From assembly GCF_001640805.2 (NCBI RefSeq), contig NC_066853.1:25622378-25686377 (forward strand): a DNA stretch of 64,000 nucleotides, read 5' to 3'. Positions 63,301 to 64,000 of the stretch are shown piece after piece. This DNA comes from Lates calcarifer (lineage: Eukaryota > Chordata > Actinopteri > Centropomidae). The notes below the pieces were generated by a model. That model made no database searches. It had not been told where the DNA came from and saw only the letters and a list, made by a program, of their open reading frames with translations. Numbering within the stretch: position 1 is the first letter of the stretch; each line of letters opens with the position of its first letter. The position numbers and the translations under genes were made by a program.

Positions 63301-63500
63301 AATATATTCACAATGTCATGTACATGTGCATTGTTCTGGGTGCAGGCCATTCGTCTCTGAGTTTCTCAGGTAACAGCTACATCAAGTACAGATTGTCTGA
63401 CCGGCTGCAGACGGAGCTGAAACTCAGCCTGAGGATCAGAACGCTGCAGAGCCGAGGAATCATAATGTATACACACACTGAGCCCTGCACTGTCCTCAAG
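8389..63500 (+). CDS. fat3: FAT3-type giant atypical cadherin, internal part (20 exons, both gene ends outside the window)
   Basis: Seen: exons at 8389-8715, 19679-19740, 23906-24220, 24518-24728, 31317-31456, 35705-35980, 37166-37376, 37500-40228, 40358-41729, 48358-48554, 48779-48932, 49206-49439, 49951-50340, 52315-52529, 54325-54462, 57500-57643, 58798-58995, 60483-61284, 63074-63208 and 63346-63500. All have GT-AG borders and matching phases. The translation is a chain of about 24 cadherin repeats with calcium-site motifs (LDRE, DxD, DxNDNxPxF), then a FAT-specific region, an EGF-like domain and the N-terminus of a laminin G domain. Known of the family: FAT cadherins are single-pass surface proteins of roughly 4,500 residues with about 34 cadherin repeats; FAT3 acts in neuronal cell-cell signalling and dendrite polarity. 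Inferred: FAT3 rather than FAT1 (residue pattern) or FAT2 (which lacks an EGF before LamG). Teleosts may carry fat3a and fat3b; which copy this is cannot be told here. The start and stop codons are outside the window. Confidence 0.9.
8726..8754. repeat. (TG)n just downstream of exon A donor
   Basis: The TG run begins about 10 bases after the GT of the exon A donor; in RNA this is a UG repeat next to the 5' splice site. Confidence 0.95.
12895..13012 (-). mobile_element. Tc1-like transposon fragment (5' end and start of transposase)
   Basis: On the minus strand CACTAATCAGCCACAACATT is a fish Tc1-like terminal sequence. It is followed by a reading frame with [19 protein letters not shown], the N-terminal helix-turn-helix of Tc1-like transposases as I know them. 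The copy diverges or stops after about 120 bases, so it is dead. Confidence 0.75.
14281..14369. repeat. compound (GA)n(GT)n microsatellite
   Basis: A GA run passes directly into a long uninterrupted GT run. Confidence 0.97.
17526..17545. repeat. TACGTA-type near-palindrome
   Basis: TTACGTATGTACGTACGTAA is self-complementary with one mismatched pair of positions; another ATACGTAT follows at once. This CpG density is unusual in the surrounding intron. Confidence 0.8.
18762..18900 (+). repeat. fish interspersed repeat of unknown class
   Basis: ATCTCAGGAACACCTTGAGG, then CACTTGGACTCAAGAATGAA and GTGGTCAAAGGTCAGAGGTC, form a block I recognise as recurrent in fish genomes. I cannot name its class from this copy. 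Confidence 0.6.
19613..19637. repeat. TG tract upstream of exon B
   Basis: Short TG run with one CG step, ending about 40 bases before the exon B acceptor. Confidence 0.9.
19679..19740 (+). CDS. fat3: fat3 exon B: 62-bp exon, middle of a cadherin repeat
   Basis: The acceptor is TGTCTCAG and the donor GTGAGG; phase 1 in, phase 0 out. With the G left over from exon A it reads [20 protein letters not shown], the strand and LDRE calcium motif that must follow exon A. It is too short to stand out as an open frame and was found by continuity of the FAT protein. It lies between TG tracts on both sides, the downstream one starting 11 bases past the donor. Confidence 0.88.
19752..19857. repeat. 106-bp strictly alternating purine-pyrimidine TG/CG tract
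   Basis: Every base from 19752 to 19857 alternates purine and pyrimidine, with several CGCGCG blocks and CATG steps embedded in TG repeats. It starts 11 bases after the exon B donor. Such sequence is the classic substrate for left-handed Z-DNA. Confidence 0.95.
20895..20919. repeat. (CA)n microsatellite
   Basis: Uninterrupted CA run after a GCACAC start. Confidence 0.95.
21893..22244 (+). mobile_element. tRNA-like SINE, near full length
   Basis: A-box-like TGGTACAGTGG (21902-21912) and B-box-like GTTTCGAGCCC (21946-21956) lie 34 bases apart, as in tRNA-derived pol III promoters. A long body and the 3' part ending GGATAAGCGGTATAGAATGG, then ATGAATG, follow. I recognise this as a very common fish repeat. 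Four fragments of the same family occur elsewhere in the window (3748, 23640, 31617, 32484). Confidence 0.8.
23640..23705 (-). mobile_element. SINE 3' end, inverted
   Basis: TCCATCCATCCATTAGC, ACACCGCTTATGCC and GGGGGCTGGAAGC are the reverse complement of the 3' end of the SINE at 21893. Confidence 0.75.
23906..24220 (+). CDS. fat3: fat3 exon C: end of one cadherin repeat and the bulk of the next
   Basis: The acceptor is CCCCTGCAG and the donor GTATGC; phase 0 on both sides, 105 codons. It continues exon B with [14 protein letters not shown], the linker [18 protein letters not shown] and the charged FAT-type loop [12 protein letters not shown]. It then carries [20 protein letters not shown] and [12 protein letters not shown], ending at SYDILT. 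The PERER insertion and the GPN-type calcium loop are typical of FAT1/FAT3 at this position. Confidence 0.93.
24518..24728 (+). CDS. fat3: fat3 exon D: cadherin repeat end with HIEWI variant linker
   Basis: The acceptor is TCTCTTCAG and the donor GTAAAT; phase 0 in, phase 1 out. It encodes [20 protein letters not shown], then [29 protein letters not shown] and LWFDVTG. The linker here is the FAT-specific HIEWI sequence instead of the usual DxNDN, so this boundary lacks standard calcium ligands, as in FAT1 and FAT3 of other vertebrates. [13 protein letters not shown] supports FAT3 over FAT1. Confidence 0.93.
25677..25708. repeat. (TC)n microsatellite
   Basis: TC run with one AC interruption. 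Confidence 0.95.
26978..27038. repeat. pyrimidine-rich tract
   Basis: About 60 bases of nearly pure C/T on this strand (TTCC/TTTC units), with a single A and one GG near its right end. Confidence 0.9.
27190..27217. repeat. (TG)n microsatellite
   Basis: Uninterrupted TG run. Confidence 0.95.
28090..28149. repeat. (CA)n microsatellite
   Basis: Long CA run beginning GCACGCACAC. Confidence 0.97.
28268..28311. repeat. tandem ACACACAG / ACAG units
   Basis: Short tandem repeat of an 8-base ACACACAG-type unit grading into GACA repeats. Confidence 0.9.
30860..30907. repeat. compound (TG)n(GA)n microsatellite
   Basis: A TG run passes directly into GA repeats ending GAGAGGAGG. Confidence 0.95.
31317..31456 (+). 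CDS. fat3: fat3 exon E: second half of a cadherin repeat
   Basis: The acceptor is GGAGCAG and the donor GTACTG; phase 1 in, phase 0 out, 140 bp. It encodes [38 protein letters not shown] and DGTNTAYTQ. The expected LDRE motif is LDAE here, as in other FAT proteins. A 6.6-kb intron separates it from exon D. Confidence 0.92.
31617..31700 (-). mobile_element. SINE fragment, inverted and diverged
   Basis: CAGCCAATCCCAGTTGA, GAGGCGGGGTACATCTGG and AAGTCACCAGTAAATGGG match the reverse complement of the 3' body of the SINE at 21893. Confidence 0.65.
32484..32600 (+). mobile_element. SINE 5' fragment
   Basis: CAGCACAGTGGCTCAGTGGT, then TAGCACTGTCACCTCGCAGT and GAGAAGGTCCTGGGCTTGAA, match the tRNA-like 5' end of the SINE at 21893, with A-box and B-box regions present but mutated. 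The 3' part is lost or unrecognisable. Confidence 0.7.
33273..33560 (+). mobile_element. internally deleted Tc1-like element (MITE-like)
   Basis: The left end CACTCACTGAGCATTTTATT and right end ACTTGTTGAGTGTG are degenerate inverted repeats of a fish Tc1-like family I recognise. The left end runs to GGCAGCAGTGCAATGCATAA, then jumps to the transposase C-terminal coding part (ACACCTTTGGGATGTGGTAG). The interior of the transposase is missing, so this copy cannot move itself. Confidence 0.8.
35705..35980 (+). CDS. fat3: fat3 exon F: one cadherin repeat with its N-terminal linker
   Basis: The acceptor is CATTTTCTAG and the donor GTAAGA; phase 0 on both sides, 92 codons. It encodes the linker [70 protein letters not shown], and [15 protein letters not shown]. 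The SIDPxSMRLFRI stretch is the FAT3-like form as I recall it. Confidence 0.93.
35981..37165 (+). other. fat3: 1.2-kb fat3 intron
   Basis: AT-rich, with an A-run at about 36425-36439. I see no gene, transposon or structured element in it. Confidence 0.75.
37166..37376 (+). CDS. fat3: fat3 exon G: cadherin linker and first half of the next repeat
   Basis: The acceptor is TTCTCCATAG and the donor GTAGGC; phase 0 in, phase 1 out. It encodes [59 protein letters not shown] and [15 protein letters not shown] in the linker replaces NDN, as in other FAT proteins. Only a 123-bp intron separates it from the giant exon that follows. Confidence 0.94.
37500..40228 (+). CDS. fat3: fat3 exon H: giant exon, about eight cadherin repeats
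   Basis: The acceptor is TTTACCAACAG and the donor GTAAGT; phase 1 in, phase 0 out; 2,729 bp with no internal stop. It carries linkers [11 protein letters not shown] (near 37,950), [11 protein letters not shown] (near 38,300), [11 protein letters not shown] (near 38,900), [11 protein letters not shown] (near 39,510) and [11 protein letters not shown] (near 39,830). Divergent linkers [25 protein letters not shown] and GANLYSPVF lie between them. FAT3-like stretches include [33 protein letters not shown] and [20 protein letters not shown]. Reading on past 40228 gives a TGA stop at 40289-40291, so the exon must end here. In mammals, as I recall, this exon continues without a break into the next. 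Confidence 0.96.
40229..40357 (+). other. fat3: 129-bp intron splitting the giant cadherin exon
   Basis: Phase-0 GT-AG intron (GTAAGT donor, TTCCAG acceptor) with in-frame stops inside, so it must be removed. CAGGTAA occurs across both junctions, an AG|GT proto-splice pattern. From memory, mammalian FAT genes have no intron at this place. Confidence 0.85.
40358..41729 (+). CDS. fat3: fat3 exon I: about four cadherin repeats, continuation of the giant exon
   Basis: The acceptor is AAAATTCCAG and the donor GTGAGT; phase 0 in, phase 1 out, 1,372 bp. The sequence resumes inside a cadherin repeat with [19 protein letters not shown]. Linkers are [11 protein letters not shown], the divergent [20 protein letters not shown] and [11 protein letters not shown]. 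It ends [50 protein letters not shown] and [14 protein letters not shown] are close to FAT3. Exons H and I together make 4,101 bp, about the size I recall for the single giant exon of mammalian FAT genes. Confidence 0.96.
46056..46106. repeat. AT-only palindromic stretch
   Basis: Blocks of ATAATATTAT in both orientations form a self-complementary AT tract that could extrude a cruciform. Confidence 0.75.
46676..47285 (+). pseudogene. degraded LINE reverse transcriptase fragment
   Basis: Pieces in LINE order: CATGTGTTTTGTGGACTTGG, GGGAGTCTTATGAGTGGCAC, then CTTTTTACAGATGATGTGGT encoding LFTDDVVL. The last matches the catalytic FADD motif of reverse transcriptases, with A changed to T. After it come sequences matching the GMRIS and YLGVLF-EGEMEREID regions. 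Frames shift between the pieces and a block before the catalytic motif is deleted, so it is a dead copy. It matches an abundant fish LINE I recognise but cannot name with confidence. Confidence 0.75.
48358..48554 (+). CDS. fat3: fat3 exon J: second half of a cadherin repeat plus linker
   Basis: The acceptor is CATGTTGTCCAG and the donor GTGAAT; phase 1 in, phase 0 out. It encodes [54 protein letters not shown] and the linker [12 protein letters not shown]. Cys replaces the usual Phe after NDNSP, as in FAT1 and FAT3. A 6.6-kb intron with a degraded LINE precedes it. Confidence 0.93.
48749..48770. repeat. (TG)n abutting the exon K acceptor
   Basis: The TG run ends 8 bases before the exon start and replaces most of the polypyrimidine tract. 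Confidence 0.95.
48779..48932 (+). CDS. fat3: fat3 exon K: first half of a cadherin repeat
   Basis: The acceptor is TATCTACAG, only 8 bases after a TG repeat; phase 0 in, phase 1 out. It encodes [37 protein letters not shown] and [14 protein letters not shown]. The end is fixed by homology (DPDTG joined to EIKSS in the next exon). That leaves the donor GTGTGG, which lacks the usual A at +3/+4 and G at +5 and is weak. Confidence 0.88.
49206..49439 (+). CDS. fat3: fat3 exon L: cadherin repeat end, linker and start of the next repeat
   Basis: The acceptor is ACCTGACCAG and the donor GTGATA; phase 1 in, phase 1 out. It encodes [39 protein letters not shown], linker [15 protein letters not shown], and [20 protein letters not shown]. 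The GGGRxC motif with its lone cysteine is a conserved FAT feature at this repeat. Confidence 0.92.
49440..49950 (+). other. fat3: 511-bp fat3 intron
   Basis: It begins with an imperfect ACT/GCT trinucleotide-like stretch (about 49449-49495) and ends in a CAGCAG tandem acceptor. Nothing else was seen. Confidence 0.75.
49951..50340 (+). CDS. fat3: fat3 exon M: rest of a repeat, linker and most of the next
   Basis: Phase 1 in, phase 1 out; donor GTGAGT. The acceptor is CTGCAGCAG, so the start could be 49948 or 49951; 49951 gives [14 protein letters not shown], which matches the FAT spacing without a gap. It continues [37 protein letters not shown], the linker [15 protein letters not shown], then [14 protein letters not shown] and [19 protein letters not shown], ending HPLTG. 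Confidence 0.92.
50341..52314 (+). other. fat3: 2.0-kb fat3 intron
   Basis: Contains a short palindrome AGGGTTAACCCT inside a telomere-like stretch (50527-50546). I see no gene or recognisable transposon in the rest. Confidence 0.7.
52315..52529 (+). CDS. fat3: fat3 exon N: second half of a cadherin repeat, linker, next repeat start
   Basis: The acceptor is CTCTTCCCAG and the donor GTAAGT; phase 1 in, phase 0 out. It encodes [37 protein letters not shown], the linker [16 protein letters not shown] and [22 protein letters not shown] replaces LDRE. The cysteine in YETCRDY parallels the YELCKRF of mammalian FAT3 as I recall it. Confidence 0.93.
53524..54062 (-). mobile_element. 3' end of a minus-strand LINE (L2-like)
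   Basis: Read on the minus strand, 53953-53714 encodes [40 protein letters not shown] and VRLYNRHSM, the C-terminus of a fish LINE reverse transcriptase as I know it. Upstream minus-strand sequence near 54,050-53,960 matches the preceding coding part. The 3' end near 53,530 carries a TTATC tandem, consistent with the short repeat tail of L2-type LINEs. It is 5'-truncated. Confidence 0.8.
54259..54316. repeat. interrupted (TG)n abutting the exon O acceptor
   Basis: About 58 bases of TG with one TA step, ending 8 bases before the exon O acceptor; only ACGTTTGCAG separates the two. Confidence 0.95.
54325..54462 (+). CDS. fat3: fat3 exon O: central part of a cadherin repeat
   Basis: The acceptor is ACGTTTGCAG, preceded by a long interrupted TG repeat; the donor is GTGAGG; phase 0 on both sides, 46 codons. 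It encodes [34 protein letters not shown] and [12 protein letters not shown]. The join to the next exon (LDRET-VPSYSL) restores the FAT repeat spacing. Confidence 0.92.
54463..57499 (+). other. fat3: 3.0-kb fat3 intron
   Basis: CA-rich just after the donor, with a poly-T run at about 56687-56703. No gene or recognised interspersed repeat was seen. Confidence 0.7.
57500..57643 (+). CDS. fat3: fat3 exon P: cadherin repeat end and linker
   Basis: The acceptor is ATATCCTCTAG and the donor GTATAC; phase 0 on both sides, 48 codons. It encodes [38 protein letters not shown] and [10 protein letters not shown]. It contains a full DxNDNPPxF calcium linker. Confidence 0.93.
57745..57915 (+). repeat. 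fish interspersed repeat
   Basis: TAAATGGTCTGCACTTACAT, CGCGCTTTTGTGG, CTCAAAGCGCTTTACACTAC, ATTCACCCATTCACATGCAC and CTCGCCCAAGAATACTTC follow the order of a repeat common in fish genomes. It is not protein-coding. Confidence 0.7.
58798..58995 (+). CDS. fat3: fat3 exon Q: first two thirds of a late cadherin repeat
   Basis: The acceptor is CCACCTCCAG and the donor GTAGAG; phase 0 on both sides, 66 codons. It encodes [58 protein letters not shown] and EHVIQIQ. ENKPxGTSILQL and DSSHNGPPF are FAT1/FAT3 signatures of the penultimate cadherin region. Confidence 0.94.
59534..60057. mobile_element. TTAA-flanked MITE with inverted ends
   Basis: TTAA (59534-59537) is followed by AGGTATACTATGCAGGATTT. 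At the other end the complement of the sequence before TTAA (60054-60057) reads AGCTATACTATGAAGGGTTC. The ends are inverted repeats matching at most of about 17 positions, and TTAA flanks both, the target duplication of piggyBac-type transposons. The interior of about 515 bases has no transposase. Confidence 0.75.
60483..61284 (+). CDS. fat3: fat3 exon R: last cadherin repeat and FAT membrane-proximal region
   Basis: The acceptor is CTCCTCCCAG and the donor GTGAGT; phase 0 in, phase 1 out, 802 bp. It opens [11 protein letters not shown] and [16 protein letters not shown]. It continues [20 protein letters not shown] and [18 protein letters not shown], the final cadherin-like repeat. After [10 protein letters not shown] comes the FAT-only region ([33 protein letters not shown]). 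A short cysteine cluster follows, [14 protein letters not shown], then the exon ends CTCNG at the EGF boundary. This exon is visibly richer in G+C than the giant exons. Confidence 0.94.
61285..63073 (+). other. fat3: 1.8-kb fat3 intron
   Basis: AT-rich sequence with short CA stretches near 61,520. I see no gene, recognisable transposon or regulatory module. Confidence 0.7.
63074..63208 (+). CDS. fat3: fat3 exon S: EGF-like domain before laminin G
   Basis: The acceptor is GTGTGTGAACAG and the donor GTGTGT; phase 1 on both sides. It encodes [35 protein letters not shown] and [11 protein letters not shown], with seven cysteines. A domain at this place is present in FAT1 and FAT3 but not FAT2, which helps the family assignment. 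A second, better donor (GTGAGT) lies 4 bases downstream; using it would shift the frame. Confidence 0.9.
63346..63500 (+). CDS. fat3: fat3 exon T: N-terminal part of the laminin G domain
   Basis: The acceptor is TGGGTGCAG and the donor GTATGC; phase 1 in, phase 0 out. It encodes [38 protein letters not shown] and [10 protein letters not shown], the first strands of LamG. The rest of the domain lies beyond the window. A (CA)n repeat starts immediately after the donor hexamer. Confidence 0.93.
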
Positions 63501-63504
63501 GTAT

Positions 63505-63566
<62 letters not shown>

Positions 63567-64000
63567 TGGTACTCTTCCATTTTTAAGGGACAGTCAGTGC
63601 TCCCTCACAAAGGCCATAAAACTGTTGCTCTGCTCTCTGTAAAATAAATGGAAGGAAAAATGATGTTAAAGTAATTTGGCATGTTTGTATAATGTCAGTC
63701 TTTTAAATCTGAAGTTTAAGCTATTATTATCTTTAACTTAATTAAATTTATTTTACTTACTAGATGTAATTAGAAGATGTATTTGATAGGTATTTCTGAT
63801 TCTCATTACAACTTGTCAGCACAACTTTAACACTCTAATTTAACACATTATTTTCTGTTATTTTTTTTCTTCTCTATTTTTCTAGAATACTTTACATGCC
63901 ATATTTATGATGAAAACACAAGGAAAATGCATTTTGCAAAGTTGCAGAAGCATCTAGAGTGTGTACTTGTTATGCACAGCCATAACTGTTAATTAGAAAG
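63501..64000 (+). other. fat3: start of the fat3 intron that runs out of the window
   Basis: Opens with the donor GTATGC and a CA microsatellite; the rest is AT-rich with no recognised feature. The next LamG exon lies beyond the window. Confidence 0.8.
63505..63560. repeat. (CA)n directly after exon T donor
   Basis: The CA run starts within the donor hexamer (GTATGCACAC), so the 5' splice site is embedded in the microsatellite. Confidence 0.97.

Noticed and set aside
8389..63500. Assignment to FAT1, FAT2 or a Dachsous/protocadherin gene
   Set aside because: An EGF-like domain precedes LamG (against FAT2), residue patterns fit FAT3 better than FAT1, and LamG/EGF domains exclude Dachsous and clustered protocadherins.

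Overview
This is vertebrate, almost certainly teleost fish, nuclear DNA. Coding sequence comes as short GT-AG exons spread over kilobase introns. The introns are full of (CA/TG)n microsatellites and carry interspersed repeats I recognise from fish genomes: a tRNA-like SINE, Tc1-like transposon pieces, LINE 3' ends and a TTAA-flanked MITE. Repeat style suggests a percomorph-type teleost, but the species cannot be read from the sequence.

The window lies inside one gene on the + strand, a FAT-family giant atypical cadherin. I resolve 20 consecutive internal exons between 8389 and 63500. They total 8,405 coding bases (about 2,800 codons), and every junction is phase-compatible. They encode about 24 tandem cadherin repeats, the FAT-specific membrane-proximal region, one EGF-like domain and the start of a laminin G domain. 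From memory of vertebrate FAT1, FAT2 and FAT3, the residues fit FAT3 best: the EGF before LamG excludes FAT2, and many FAT3-type stretches separate it from FAT1. The signal peptide and first cadherin repeats lie upstream. The rest of LamG, further EGFs, the transmembrane helix and the cytoplasmic tail lie downstream. FAT3 acts at the cell surface in cell-cell recognition and in neurite and planar polarity signalling.

Layout: 1-8388 is the intron before the first visible exon, with a POU/homeodomain-motif cluster and a promoter-like module. From 8389 to 37376 seven small exons are separated by long introns. From 37500 to 41729 lies the cadherin core, 4.1 kb of coding sequence cut by a 129-bp intron. 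From 48358 to 63500 eleven further exons carry the last cadherin repeats, the EGF-like domain and the LamG start. No other credible protein gene, tRNA, rRNA or CRISPR was found on either strand.

No new multi-gene system is present. The points most worth checking are the small intron splitting the giant cadherin exon, with duplicated CAGGTAA at both ends; a CAGCAG tandem acceptor and a 4-nt tandem donor; dinucleotide repeats abutting splice sites of several exons, including a 106-bp strictly alternating purine-pyrimidine (Z-DNA-prone) tract beside a 62-bp exon; and the fish repeat families.
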